Assembly: GCA_026874595.1 (NCBI GenBank)
Contig: CM049316.1
Span: 75,118,676-75,182,675, forward strand
Direction of reading: 5' to 3'
Length of the DNA: 64,000 nt
Source: Sipunculus nudus
Lineage: Eukaryota > Annelida > Sipuncula > Golfingiida > Sipunculidae
Within the stretch, counting starts at the first letter, position 1; each line of letters opens with the position of its first letter. The notes below the pieces were generated by a model. It saw nothing but the letters and a program-made list of their open reading frames with translations, made no database searches and was not told the DNA's origin. Below, one piece after another: positions 35,376 to 47,089 of the stretch. A program made the translations under genes and the position numbers.

Positions 35376-35619
35376 GAGTCTTTGTCTTGATGAAGTTTCT
35401 TGGTGATTTTTTTTTTGATGATTTTATGTGCACTCTTATCGCTGTACTTTTGCTTCGGTGGTATGTATTTAGTCTGGTTTAATAAGTTTATTTGTGACCA
35501 TTTTTTTCCGCATGACATTTTAAGTGATTTGTAAAACTTTCCTGCAACTTGAACTATTAGTATTTACATTTAAGGCAAGATTGAGGTATACAATTTTTAA
35601 ATGGGTATTTTTTGTGATG
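35376..35619. other. Spacer between minisatellites
   Basis: Unique AT-rich DNA, nothing recognised. Confidence 0.4.
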
Positions 35620-36290
35620 CATCCCAGCATCACTTATAAGTCATCTCACATAAATCATAGTTCACAACCTCTCTTATATCAAACTACTTCCTTTGTAGAG
35701 AACAGTATAAGCAACAAACCAGCATTAGCTCTCCTCTATCAGACTATTTCCCCTGTAGATGACAACACCAGCAACACAACCAGCAAAATCTTTTCCCTAT
35801 CAGACTATTTCCCCTGTAGAGGGCTATTTTCCCTGCACCACCGCTTCTCTATCACACAATTTCACTGTAGATGGCAGCACAAGCAACATAAATAGCACAA
35901 CCTCTCCTCTATCAGACTATTTCGTTGAAGATGGAAACACAAGCATCACAACCAGCACAAGCTCTCCTCTATCAGACTATGTCCTCTGTAGATGGCAGCA
36001 CAACCAACACAACCAGCACAACCTCTCCTCTATCAGACTATGTCCCCTGTAGATGGCTATTTTTCCTGCACCGCTTCTTCTGTATCACACTTTTTCCCTG
36101 TAGATGGCAGCACAAGCAACACAACCAGCACAAGCTCTCTTCAATCAGCCTCTTTCCCCTATAGATGGCAGCACAAGCAACACAACCAGCACAACCTTTT
36201 CTCTATCAGACAATATCCCCTGTAGAGGACAGCCGAGCATCACAACCAGCACAACCTCTCCTCTATCAGTCGGTTTACCACGATATGAAT
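35620..36290. repeat. Minisatellite, ~58-60-bp unit (about 10 copies)
   Basis: Unit: ctctcctctatcagactatt, then tcccctgtagatggcagcac, then aagcaacacaaccagcacaa. Units recur about every 58-60 bp, with a variant that inserts a ctatttttcctgcaccgctt block. Several overlapping frames are open across it, so the five ORFs here are shadows. Confidence 0.9.
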
Positions 36291-36399
36291 GCAACCTGAT
36301 TTAAGACCAATGCGATATATTCCTAGATATAACTTGTATCACGACTCTAGTAGGCTTACCGGTCCCATTTTACGATTGCCTACGGAGTTGGGTTGTCAC

Positions 36400-37250
36400 A
36401 GCTAGGTGCTCATGTGACATCTTTTCCCTATAGGTCGCAGAATATAGGTAACAGTGACGTACTTCCAGGTTTCCAAGGACATTTGCCAAGGATCTCCCAA
36501 AATGTCAGGTTAGAGGTTTCTAGGCCTAATAGATACAATTTGTGCCCTGTCTGACTGTCTTGATGCTGAGAATCATCTTTTCGTACCATAGGTCACAAAA
36601 TATACGTCACCATGATCTAATTTCAGCTTTCCAAGGAGATTTGCCTAGAAATTTCAAGATATCGAGTTAGAAGATTCCAAGGAGATTTGCCAAGAAACTC
36701 TCAGGATATCGAGTTAGAAGATTATAGGCCTAATTTGGATACAATTTGTGCCCCATCTGACATTCAGGGTGCTTGAAATCATGTTTTCAGCCTGTCGGTC
36801 ACAAAATATAGGTCACCATGGCCTAATTTCTCATTTCCAAGGAGATTTGCCTAGAACTTTCAGGATATTGAGTAAGAAGATTCTAGGCCTCACATATAAG
36901 ATTTGACCCGATCTGACATTCAGGGTGCTCAAAATCATGTTTTCGGCCTGTAGATCACACAATGTAGGTCACCTTGAACTAATTTCACGTTTCCAAGGGG
37001 ATTTGCCAAGGACCTCCCTTAATGTCGCATCGGAGGATTATAAGCCTCACAGAAAGGATTTATCCCAACCTGACCATCTGACATTTAGGGTGCTCATATG
37101 ACATCTTTTCCCTATAGGTTGCAGAATATAGGTCACAGTGACCTAGTTTTAGGTTTCCAAGGACATTTGCCTCTCCCAAAATGTCAGGTATGAGGTTTCT
37201 AGGCCTAATGGATACAATGCGTGCCCTTCTGACTGTCTGGGTGCCATTTA
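36400..37250. repeat. Tandem array, ~155-165-bp unit (about five copies)
   Basis: The start phrase gtgctcatatgacatctttt or variants falls at 36408, 36563, 36769, 36926 and 37089. Each unit continues with a ggtcac...gtttccaagga...tttgcc...tctaggcct order. One unit holds an internal duplication of about 46 bp (36630-36720). Confidence 0.85.
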
Positions 37251-38394
37251 AAAACTGAATACGTAAATATTGCCTGGTATAGGTATTTATGCGGATAAAT
37301 GTTGTGAGACATTGTTACTACAGATGAATTGCCCTGTTTCGGCCATTCTCAGTCCACTTGTTTGACCATATATTATTGACTCTGTCTGGTAATCTTTGAT
37401 TGTTTTGTTTGTTTTGCTTTAAAACTAACCTCATATCATCTGATTGCATTAATCAAATACAACAGTTGCATTCAATCGTTTCGTAACCAAATTCAGAAAT
37501 ACCCGAACCCCCAAAAAATTCCTCAGAATAATGGATACACTAAACAATTTATATTCGAAATAACAGAAACTTTATTTTTTTTTTTAATCGTTTTATTATT
37601 TAGTTATCGATGGTGCAACATACTTGAAGTCTAGTTGTCAGTCAAATGGACATAACAGGATGATAAATAAAGAAATGTATGAATGAGGTTTTGTTCACTG
37701 GACTGAATAAAATAATTTACACAAATAACGTTACATTTTATTTAAGCAATTGTTTTACATGACCCTGATGGTCATGAGACTTCCCCTGAGACTCAATTAC
37801 GTCAGACTGCTGACGATAACCGTGTGATTACCTCCAACTACAAACAATTTGAGTCCCTGAGCTGACAGATTTGTCAATGTTATGGAATCTCCAGGGACAA
37901 ATTGTGAGGTTCAGATGAAGAGTTTAGTAATGCTTGGTCATTAAACAAAAATAAAAAAAAACATGCCCTATGCGTGTAGCCAATGAGGTTGAGTTTCTGA
38001 ATTCTGCGTACATTCTATATAGAACTATGCTTTAAAGTTTAAATGTTTCAATTGTTTAGTTGAAGGAATGAGGTACAACAGTTTCATTATTACATGTTGG
38101 TTCATCTGTAAGTACATTTACTTAACCTAAATAATCCTCTACAAGAAACAATATTCTCACCTTTCTGTCATATGGATCAGACGAGGAACATATATGCTAC
38201 CAAGGAAAAAGGTACGGAAAACTTCCTTAATAACGGAACACTGAAAGATTTAACCATTGCTCTCATCACTTTGCCAAGATGACTATTCTAATATGAGTTC
38301 CCTTGAACACAAAAATAATAATTATCTGACACTTCACTAGGTGAAGTTACTACTTTTCTTGGTTCACCAATAACATTATGTAGGATTCTTACTT

Positions 38395-38396
<2 letters not shown>
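37251..38396. other. No gene seen
   Basis: AT-rich intergenic DNA without supported exons. Confidence 0.4.

Positions 38397-38454
<58 letters not shown>
38397..38454. repeat. (TA)n microsatellite
   Basis: About 29 TA units, the longest pure tract in the window. Confidence 0.95.
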
Positions 38455-38457
<3 letters not shown>

Positions 38458-38639
38458 CCTTTTGAACCTGTATGAACTAGACCTCCAGACGCCCAAGATT
38501 ATTTGACCATTTAAATATTCTCTGGCAGTTGTGCTTTCAGAAAGAGTCATCTTTTTTAACGGTCAACCCATGTCTTCAAAGCAGAAAATGGCAGTAAGGT
38601 GGCACGGCCTATTGTTTTAGTAACCTTTCCCATTCTGTA

Positions 38640-38960
38640 TAAGTACAAAAAATGTGTCATGCTGGCATCGACCATACACCTCAAGTTGCCGGGGCGAACA
38701 AAAAGTGCTTCATGTGTGTTCTGATTACATCATGAAAGCGACTCGTCACAATGTTTTTACTTATGAAGTTAAGATTTGTCAGGTCATATACTGGGGCTAC
38801 TACCCAAGAGGACAGACAATTCCTCATCACCACGTTCTTGCTCAAGTAATTAACACATTCTTCAGAGAGATCTTCAAGTAAGACTAGTTTGGATGCATTA
38901 AATATTTAAAGTTCATTTTCTTCCCGTAAACCGACATCCTTACCTTAGATTTAATCCAGG
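38640..38960 (-). pseudogene. Kelch-like relic: end of BTB and start of BACK
   Basis: The minus strand gives EECVNYLSKNVVMRNCLSSW then VVAPVYDLTNLNFI, aligning with EECVSFLNQNLTLRSSLWAW of the main copy and crossing the site of its TAA, here a sense codon (GTA). Sequence to about 38960 continues weakly into the BTB half. Nothing is recognisable further left, so the propeller part is lost. Confidence 0.6.
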
Positions 38961-39402
38961 ATGAAGTGCAGGTCTGTAAATAAGTGTAAATAAGTCGGGG
39001 GTTTATCAATGTAGGGAATGACTGCTCAATAGGTCTATGACCATGGTGCGATTATGTGTAAATAGTATATAATATCGTTTGTGCTTTGAAGCAGCCCGCG
39101 ATGGTTGTCAAGGTATTATCAATAATTTAATCCTAGGAGCAGACATGGGGTCTATTACAGTTGTTCTATTACTATTACTATTACTATTGCATTCAATTCC
39201 TTATATTTCTTTTACTATTACTGTTGCTTTCAATTTCTGATATTACTTTTACTATTACTATTGCTTGGGTATCTATTAGTGTTACTCTAACTATTCCTTA
39301 TGCTGAATCGAGGATTCCAGACCTTGCGCAGTCAACAATGCTATAATTTAGTATGATAGGACTATACTGCATTCAGAAGGGGCAATGTTTCTACTTTGAC
39401 TG
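38961..39402. other. No gene; (ATTACT)n-like low complexity at 39160-39265
   Basis: Imperfect ttactattactattac tracts; the 61-codon ORF across them is an artefact. Confidence 0.5.
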
Positions 39403-40200
39403 TGTTATAGATGTCTCTTTTATTTATGCAGCAGTGTGTTTGTTCTGCGCTAACGTTGTTTGTGCTATGACGGCATAGCCCGGCCCACGCGTGGGGTCTC
39501 ACGTGAAAACGGCGATCATGCTAGTCTGGGACTTTCTCGCCTGGCCGGCCCACGTGTGAACCCTGATATGTAGAGACACAACGATGTTGTTCTAGATGTT
39601 TCCTGTAACGCGTGTGTACTGTGTATCATGATAGGTTCTTTGGATTGTTCGAGAAATGGAAAGTTCTCTGCTTGAGGTGAAAGTGATTAATAAGGGGCTG
39701 TTGTTTGGAGCCAACGAGAAGAGAAAAGAGAATATTCCAGCGGACACCGAAGAGTGGACCTTTCCCGATAAATGCAACATCAATAGATTTTCTTCTAAAT
39801 TTGTGACGGATCTAATATAGTCTTCAGTTTGCTTTCGGGATTATGACAAGAACTTCACTTTGGGATTACAACGGATTGATTTTGTGAATAAACTAGACTG
39901 TTAATCTCTGAAAAGATTTGTTTGACCCGTTCATCTGGGTTGCACGTTATAAAGGACTTGTTGTCGCTGTTACAGTGGTGGTATCCAGGTACTGTGCACT
40001 TTGTTTATTATGCTGTGATCCTATTGATTTGCTGCTATACTGTTGTTATACTGTGTTATTGTATTGATTTAGTGTATTGTAATGATAGGGTTGTTTTAAG
40101 AATAAATTATAATTATCTGTTAACAAAAAAAAAAAACACTGACTTCTTTATTCATTCCCCTAGACATTTCACGCTGCCACTCTTATATTCACGCCGGGAT
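39403..40200 (+). mobile_element. Solo LTR (family B, copy 2), opposite orientation, diverged
   Basis: Starts TGTTATAG at 39403. It shares with the reverse complement of 33790-34556 the blocks tatgtagagacacaacg, tggtatccaggta, tattgatttagtgtattgta, gggttgtttta and cactgacttctttattcatt, in the same order. The 3' end is unclear, because similarity stops near 40190, right before the kelch-like relic. The 199-codon ORF starting at 39922 crosses LTR and relic and is not a gene. Confidence 0.65.
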
Positions 40201-40413
40201 ATGAACACGGGGTCGCCAAGCGTGTCAACGTTTAAATATCAAGGCTTAAGGAAAAAAGGCCATTACGGTCTCCTTCAGGGATCCTATCTGTCCACATCAC
40301 AGTTTGTGATGCCTTTGCAGTATTATGATGTTGTGCCCTATAAATACATGTTTGAATGGTGGGGTCTCTTGCTCCTAGTTACTGTCATACCTTTAATCAT
40401 TATATCCATCATT

Positions 40414-40930
40414 TTATCCATAAAAGTCATCGTCACTGTCTTCGAGATAATATCTTTCCCCATAACTATGCTTCATTTTCAAAAGCACATCGTCAAGACT
40501 GAGATCAACGCCATTTCGTGAGGTTTCTAGAGATGACGGTTCAGTTTGAGTTGTTGGTTTAAGAAAGAAAGCATCGATGAGTGGTTCAAATGATTTCTAT
40601 TTCAGGTCATCTTAGAAATCAGGCTGACCTTTTGTAGTCCTCATACATTGTTTGCGGTAGAGGAATAGTGTAAATTGTCCTATCTTCCCGTTTGTATGCA
40701 TACATACAGTTGTAAAACAAGCCATCCTGTTTCTCATGAGATGAGAGTATTTCAGTGTCACAGATGCCCATGTAGGATTCTCTTCTCAGATGACACACAC
40801 CTTGAAACACGGCCCGAAGATGTTCGAATCATGAATCTGCCAGTCACTGGAGGATTCAATATATTCAAGAATTTGTTGTTATCAAAGAGATATGTGAAGC
40901 CATTCGATGTTTTTGGCCTGACACTGGGAT
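40414..40930 (-). pseudogene. Kelch-like relic: C-terminal end
   Basis: Minus strand. YYLEDSDDDFYG then TAA at 40414-40416 is the counterpart of the displaced tail at 13970. Upstream, GICDTEILSSHEKQDGLFYN then CMYAYKREDRTIYTIPLP aligns closely with STFDTEILSPYGKQKDLFYN of the main copy. It keeps the tail in a natural stop context and shows how the family normally ends. Frameshifts occur between the two parts. Confidence 0.75.
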
Positions 40931-40939
40931 GATTTCGGT

Positions 40940-41290
40940 GTAAGCAAATGTTACAAAAAGTAATCGTTCATTATAAAGAATTTTGCAACCGTTATTTTCC
41001 CCCAAGTGATTAATAACATTTAAGCAACCATCTGTTTTAGCACGTACCTTTAATTTTGGGAATGATATTCTATTTTAGGTTTAGACCAGTAAACTGAACA
41101 AATTGATGAGGAATTCCACGTGATATCCATTGGTAAACACGTTATAAAGTAAATCTTTCTTTGACTATAACCTCTTACTTCATATCCTGCCACCCCTGGG
41201 TATGTCAAATTGATTAGTACTTTTAACAGGATAGAAACTCTGTGAAAATAATGTATGTCTCTTCCTATATCAAAAATTGTCAGTGAATAT
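40940..41290 (-). pseudogene. Weak kelch-like relic
   Basis: Near 41140 a gttataaagtaaatctttc string matches the DLFYN-coding part of the main copy. Near 41265 an EETYIIF-like frame parallels REDLYMF. Similarity is patchy with stops. The repeated DLFYN-like part suggests a second copy abutting 40414-40930. Confidence 0.35.
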
Positions 41291-41784
41291 TAGATTGAAA
41301 CATGCCGTTCATGAAAAAAAATAATAATATAAGGACGCTGAAAATGTCGGCTGTCGTCGGTTATTCTAAAGAGTTCATCAATGAAATTGAACGAGCACGC
41401 GTGTCCTTTAATATTGGTTTTTGGCTGGCTTTTCTTCAGCATGGTGGTTTTACACCAATCGAGCGAACACTGCAGAAATTGGGCAAAATAACAAATAAAC
41501 TTTGCAGACCTGCGCGTTTGCTCTAAGGGTCAGCAAGGACCCAATTGTTACGTCGAGAAGCATTCGTAACTTGTGTCAGAAAATTATATACATAAACGTA
41601 TGTAGTTCAAGTCCATATTTGAACAATAATTAAGATAAATTTGAGAAAGGCTTGTTTTAAGGTTTGTTCGGTTTGTATCGTTCGACTCTACAATTTCCTA
41701 TACCTTGATGAGAGGCAAAATATATCGGCGTGGTAACATTAGGATTAGTATTTATATTCCAATATTGGTACTTTAATGCTGAAT
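41291..41784. other. No firm gene
   Basis: A 74-codon plus ORF (41302-41526) starts MPFMKKNNNIRTLK and has no recognised family or splice support. Listed for completeness. Confidence 0.25.
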
Positions 41785-42155
41785 AAACAGATATTTTATT
41801 TTTTTATTTATTACTAGTTAAAATCATAGTTAAAGTCCGTGGATTCTTAAAATTAAAGTGAATGTACTGTGATGCCACACAAGGAACTTGCAGAACTGGT
41901 ACCCAGTCGGACAAAGGGCGGCTGTTAATGTATGTCTGTTTCTGTTAAAATCAATTTAGAGAATTGAGAATATACCAATATTTTATTTTTTTTATTCATT
42001 ACTAGTTAAAATCATAGTCAAAGCCTGTGGATTCCAAAACTTTTAAGTGAATGTACTGTCAAGTCACAGTAGAAACTTTCGAACTGGTATTTAGTAGGAC
42101 AAAGGGCGGCTGTTTATGTATTTTTTTTCTGTTTAAATCAATTCAGAGAGTTTTG
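41785..42155. repeat. Tandem duplication of ~184 bp
   Basis: atattttattttttt...attactagttaaaatcatag occurs at 41796 and 41977. Both copies continue with gtggattc, agtgaatgtactgt, gaactggta and gacaaagggcggctgtt. Confidence 0.85.
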
Positions 42156-42379
42156 TGTGTAACCTTGCCTATATTTCAGCAGGGCACATATTGTAACCAT
42201 AAGATATTGATATGTCAACTGTGAAAACTATTCATTTGTAAAAGTGACCAAATATCTCTGAATTAAGGGACTTAAACATAAATCTGATTTTCAACTTGAT
42301 TTGTCATGATCCTCGAGGCGACACCAAGTAATTGTAGTAGACACCAGATGGTGCAGTGTACACAGCACGTCGAATGTAA

Positions 42380-42620
42380 CGTCGGAGTAACAGACTTTAC
42401 AGACGTTGAAAGATGGTTGAAAGTTGGTGGCACTCTTGGATAGGACTAATGGACTTTACAGACTTTGTAAAATTATAGTTTGTCAGTGGCACTTCCGGAT
42501 AGGACTAATAGACCTTATAGACTTTAGAGGATTAGAGTCAGTCGGTGGCAAACCCAGATAGAACTAATACGCTTTGCAGACTTGATATAAATCCATTTAT
42601 TTATCTATCACTAAGGATTT
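42380..42620. repeat. ~61-bp tandem repeat, same family as 6540-6665
   Basis: The gactttacagactttg-like core recurs at about 42389, 42450, 42511 and 42572. The last unit runs into gatataaatccattt, matching atatgaatccgttc at 6651. Confidence 0.7.
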
Positions 42621-42689
42621 AGATAATAAATCGCTTTCATCTGTACAAGTATTATACGTGGTGCAGCTTACATATGTTGTCGCATCTTT

Positions 42690-42850
42690 GAAAGGTTCTG
42701 TTCAATAGTAAAGAACTAATAGCAAAGTATGTATGCAGGTGTCAGTTCTACACGGTGTTTTTGATGATAAGATCATCATTAATGTGAGACATGGGAAATT
42801 GAGGTCAACAGCATTTCATTAAGCCGGGAAAGTCTTAAAGCTGGTGCGGC
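42690..42850 (+). pseudogene. HNMT-like locus fragment (copy 3, downstream block only)
   Basis: ggttctgttcaatagtaaag and gggaaattgaggtcaaca match 31333-31480. No coding exon survives. With the 60-bp repeat just before it, this is a third piece of the HNMT-like region on the same strand. Confidence 0.55.
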
Positions 42851-43409
42851 TAGGCAATGTCTGCATGGACGCGACAGCTTTTATATAGCTTGAATATTAC
42901 ATATTCCCTGTATTTTATATTATCTTACTTATTAGTTAACGATGAGAGGACTTTTTTTTTAACCGCCCCTGAATGCATTTAAATATTACGTATATATACC
43001 AATTAACAACATTCCCGGGTTTAGACGCCAAAAATGGACCTGGAGAGGTATTTTGACATCAATTTTTCGTTGCTTGACATTTATCACAGAAAATAAAAAC
43101 ATATTTCTTCTACAATAAACGATATCAAATACCAAACAACTATTGTTTATGTACACAACCAAGTTACGGGAACGGAGGGTAACCTGCTCACCGCATGTAT
43201 AACCGGTTAATTAGAAAATCAGTATAACACTTTTTAAACATTTGCAATATTATACATTAATGATGCCTTTCCTAGCAAAATATTATTTATCATCAGAACG
43301 CTCATGATTGAATTGAGACGGCCAGCGTCGTGGGCGATAATGCCTGAAATTATTTTACTCAGTTTTACTTAGTATGGATTATTTATAATATATTGTATAA
43401 CTGACCTCT

Positions 43410-43444
<35 letters not shown>

Positions 43445-43802
43445 TTGTAAATGATCGCATTATCTTTCTTTTTATTTCAATTAACATAATTAGATTATTT
43501 TTTTAAATATCCTCTCATTTTATACTCGCTCTATCTTATTAGATTCATTTACAATGATCAATAAACTGAAGCTTATTAAATAATCCCCTATTTCTCTCTC
43601 TCTCTCTCCATTCTTATCGATCGCTCTTATATTTATATCAATTGATATAATCAAATGATTATTATAAATAAATTCCTATAAATAACTCTACCACCCGTTT
43701 CAAGTTTAATCAATTGTCATTTATTTCAAATTATTTGTATTATATACCGATACCTTATATTATTATTAATAAATTTTTCCTTTAATTATGTATAATTACA
43801 CA

Positions 43803-43833
<31 letters not shown>

Positions 43834-44153
43834 TCTCTTTCTCTCTCTTTGAGATCATTTTAAATAATTTCTTACTCCAAAAGTATTAATAACCCCCTGT
43901 CTCAAATGTAATTGCAGTAACTCATACTGACTGAATGTTTGTACTAATTACTATTTAGCTATCCGTTATGCAACTGTACATAAAAACAAATCATATATGC
44001 TTTCTGTAAGTCAGATAAAAACCATTGAACGACCATGATCCGAGTCTTTTGTATTTACAGCGCTGCTCACTTGCTTCTGATGTGTGGGATTAGTACTTTA
44101 GTACTACCCACCGCAATTGTTCCAAACACCGTTTAATTGGTTGATTGTTTAAG
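42851..44153. other. No gene; several (CT)n tracts
   Basis: (CT)n at 43388-43443, 43591-43609 and 43801-43851, in otherwise plain AT-rich DNA. Confidence 0.7.
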
Positions 44154-44221
44154 TATATATAGGGATGTTTCAATACCATACGTTTTTCAGAGAACAACGA
44201 TACACACCAAGCCTTTCACAC
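44154..44221 (+). promoter_or_regulatory. TATA box and candidate untranslated first exon
   Basis: TATATATAG at 44154-44162, then about 60 bp without ATG, then a splice donor (cac then gtgagt) at 44222. The spacing fits a TATA promoter with a start near 44185 and a short 5' UTR exon. It may belong to the transposase-like sequence at 45.1 kb. Confidence 0.4.
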
Positions 44222-45125
44222 GTGAGTTTTGTATTTGTTAGTATGTTATAGATAAAGTCGTTGAAGTATTGGATGTTGACGAGGGGGTGTAGGGGACGGG
44301 CTCCATCATCAAGAAGAGACGAGGATGTCCAGCAGGATTGTTTACAATAATTTATTTTTATTTATTATAAGAGACATTTATGAGAGTGGAGAAATCCATG
44401 ATCCGTGAAAAAAGCTTGGTAATATTGAAAAAAGGAGGTACAATTATGAATAGGATAAAATGCTGAAAAGGATAAAAAAGACATATGTTTAACACATACG
44501 ATAAAAATACTTAATTCTAGGAATATAATGCACAATATACCTGACGTACAATTTGTTGCAAAGATCTGCTAATCCAGTTAATAAAAAAATAAATTTTTCA
44601 AGATCTACAACCGTTACCTCAATTGGTACCTTGGCGGAGCACGACCACCAGCAACAAAAGATATTTATCGACCAAACTTTACATGATGTAAAGCTGAAAT
44701 ACTGATGGCCAGAAAGGAGACAATACCAGCACTACCTAGAAGTAGGAGGTGATATTGGAAGGAGAATGGACCTTCTAAGCTTGGCCTGTAATTTTCAAAT
44801 AGTTGTTTAACATCCACGGACTGTGTTAGATCCTCTGCCTTACATTAGTATATGCTCTGCTGATGGATAAGCTATGGGAGATTTATTGCAGTGTGTTCAA
44901 CATTGTGCGACAGTAGATGACAGAGATGGACCTCAAGCTAAACCTGGAAATGTTCTATCGGAATTTTCGCGTGAAAGAGTGTTACTTTCACCATACTCAA
45001 GCTATCTGGAAGAAGGTCCTGGAGTAAGGTCACTCCATGGAGTACAGGTATTAACTGTATTAAGTGCAATTTCAGCTTAAAATTTTATTATAAAAATAAG
45101 TGTATATTTTATAGTTCCAAAGTTG
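44222..45125 (+). other. No firm exon; possible 5' part of the MULE-like sequence
   Basis: Short open stretches include KKRRGCP (near 44315) and the 68-codon frame at 44874-45080. None is recognisable alone. Confidence 0.3.
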
Positions 45126-45590
45126 AGACCAGGAAGCACATCCGGATGTTGATGGCGCTGGCTTTTCAGCCTGTACCATTGGTTCAGTTGAACTTTGAGA
45201 AACCTGTCGTGGTAGGTAGGCAAGTAGGCGACTCTCCCATTACTACTGGCCAAAGTGGCCTGACGGCAGTTTTCCTCTGTTGGAATGTGAACCGGGCGAC
45301 TGTTTACCCCAACAACCTAGTCGAGTGTTGGCACTCTGGTCTCAACCCTGCTTTTCAGAAGAACAGTCCCAACATTGCGATCTGGTATAAAGGCTGAAGG
45401 GAAGAACAGGCTGTTACAGATGGCCGACTGACCAACATCAGTATGGGGAGAGAACACCAGTTTTAAGAAGAAAATACAGAAAACTAGGGACAGGGTGCAG
45501 AAACTGACAGAGCGTCACCGCAAAGGAAAAAATTACCGTGGAAACTTTCTAGCGGGAACAGTACTCGTAGTGCATAATTTTTAGATGGAG
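45126..45590 (+). mobile_element. MULE-like transposase C-terminal part, broken
   Basis: The frame from about 45131 reads KHIRMLMALAF, then, after a decayed middle, LTAVFLCWNVNRATVYPNNL, then VECWHSGLNPAFQKNSPNIA and IWYKG. The next frame carries KAEGKNRLLQMAD-like text, and a third RDRVQKLTERHRKGKNYRGN then a stop. The W-N-x(n)-N-N-x-x-E-x-W-H pattern followed by a PNIW-like box and a Lys/Arg-rich helix is what MULE/FLYWCH-type transposases of invertebrates show after their DDE core (family knowledge). Frame changes show it is inactive. The DDE residues themselves are not seen. Confidence 0.55.
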
Positions 45591-46299
45591 AATAAGTTGG
45601 ACATTCATACGTTTATATCTAGATTTATTTACTGTAAGATTTTCTTTGTGGATCGACATCTCAGATAAGTATCTCAGACTCAGTGTAGATGCAAATGAAT
45701 TGATAGGTTACACATTCCAGATGTTTGTTTAAAATGTGTTTTACTAATGAATCAGGTGTAATAATGGTCTTCCTTATAATAATAATGTGTACATATTTAT
45801 ATGAAGCGCTTCCTAATATTTATTATTTTTTATGTTTTGTGATTTGATCTCTCTAATTATCATCTCAGAGTCTTAGATCCATACAAATTGATAGGTTGAA
45901 AGTTCCAGATTTTTAAAGATTTTTTTTAATGTTTTTTTTTCTGAATATTCATGTGTGATAAAGCTCTACTCTTTGTAATAATTATATGTCTAGATATTGA
46001 ATACAAAGTGTACGTATAAATATTTCATGGTTGGTGCACCGGCTTCATATAAGAGTATTATCATACATACTGATACAAATTATTCTTTTTTTTTATATTG
46101 TTTGGACGAGTTTTTGACATTGGATAAATGTGTGCATATTGTATATAAGGAGGACTGAATGCACTTTTTTCTAATTTTGTATCGAATTTACAGTCACAAA
46201 ATCTATATTGGTGTTATAATTATAATAAAAATTTATTTCATCAGTAACGTATATGATTTTGAATAACAGTAAAGTTCTTTCAGATCATATACATTTGCT
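45591..46299. other. No gene seen
   Basis: AT-rich DNA. Two weakly similar stretches with gatctc...atctcagat (about 45660 and 45850) suggest a local duplication. Confidence 0.35.
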
Positions 46300-46620
46300 A
46301 ATGCCTAGCAGGATAGCAATTCCACGGCCTCACGTTCTTCTGAGGTAATTATCACATTCTTCAGCGAAAGCTTCAGGTAAAAAAAGTTCGTTACATTAAA
46401 AATTGAAGTATTTTTTTCTTTACTCAAATCAACATCCACCATATAATCATACTATAATCAATGATGAAGTGCAGGTCTGATATAAACATATCTTTCTGAT
46501 ATATCTTTTTCGTCTTTTTCTTTGAAGGAACTACGGAGCAGTTCAACAACATGTTCAAAGCTATAGACATTACACAGGGGTGAGCGGATACTAAGCCAAC
46601 ACCGACTCAAAATATGATGT
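46300..46620 (-). pseudogene. Kelch-like relic: BTB part
   Basis: Minus-strand text LLRSSFKEKDEKD near 46540 parallels LLCGDFKDKEEQE of the BTB domain. atcacattcttcagcgaaag at 46348 parallels the BTB/BACK junction. Order and spacing match the main copy, but there are many stops. Confidence 0.5.
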
Positions 46621-47089
46621 CACACGGCCAACATTTATAGTGTTGTGCGGAAAGAATTGTGTGTAGCGATGGCTGGAAATTCATCTTGAGTCCTACCTCT
46701 CTATATATCATTATATTATAAAAATATTATTACCATCAACTTATCATATTTAAAGATGTTTTCTGCTTTGAACTGTGGATTGAAAGAGCAAGAACGGCCA
46801 GAGTAATCAGGTCTATTGCGGCATTAACCATGGCGATATTTCCATTTGAATTCTGTTTGTCTGATGTAGATTACTCATTTTTGTCTTCCTACCAAGTTGG
46901 ATTGGAGACGACTCATTCCCAGTTTGTTTCCAGTGTCTGTTTTCTCCCGTCCTTAATGATAATTCTGTGTCATGCTATTTGAGAACGTATTTAACATACT
47001 ACGAAAATATTATATAATGATTATATGACAGATTAAACATTTAGATATGGGAAAACAATTTGGTTGATTCATTGTATAGATTCACGGTA
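46621..47089. other. No gene seen
   Basis: Between two kelch-like relics; nothing recognised. Confidence 0.35.

Noticed and set aside
34871-35482. 203-codon plus-strand ORF rich in Leu, Val and Cys
   Set aside because: It is kept open by the 40-bp minisatellite; the opposite strand is open as well.
35759-36304. Overlapping Thr/Ser/Gln-rich ORFs (SNTTST-type repeats)
   Set aside because: Several frames are open across the ~59-bp minisatellite; no start context or flanking gene.
39922-40521. 199-codon plus-strand ORF with hydrophobic end
   Set aside because: It crosses the 3' part of an LTR and the antisense of a kelch-like relic.
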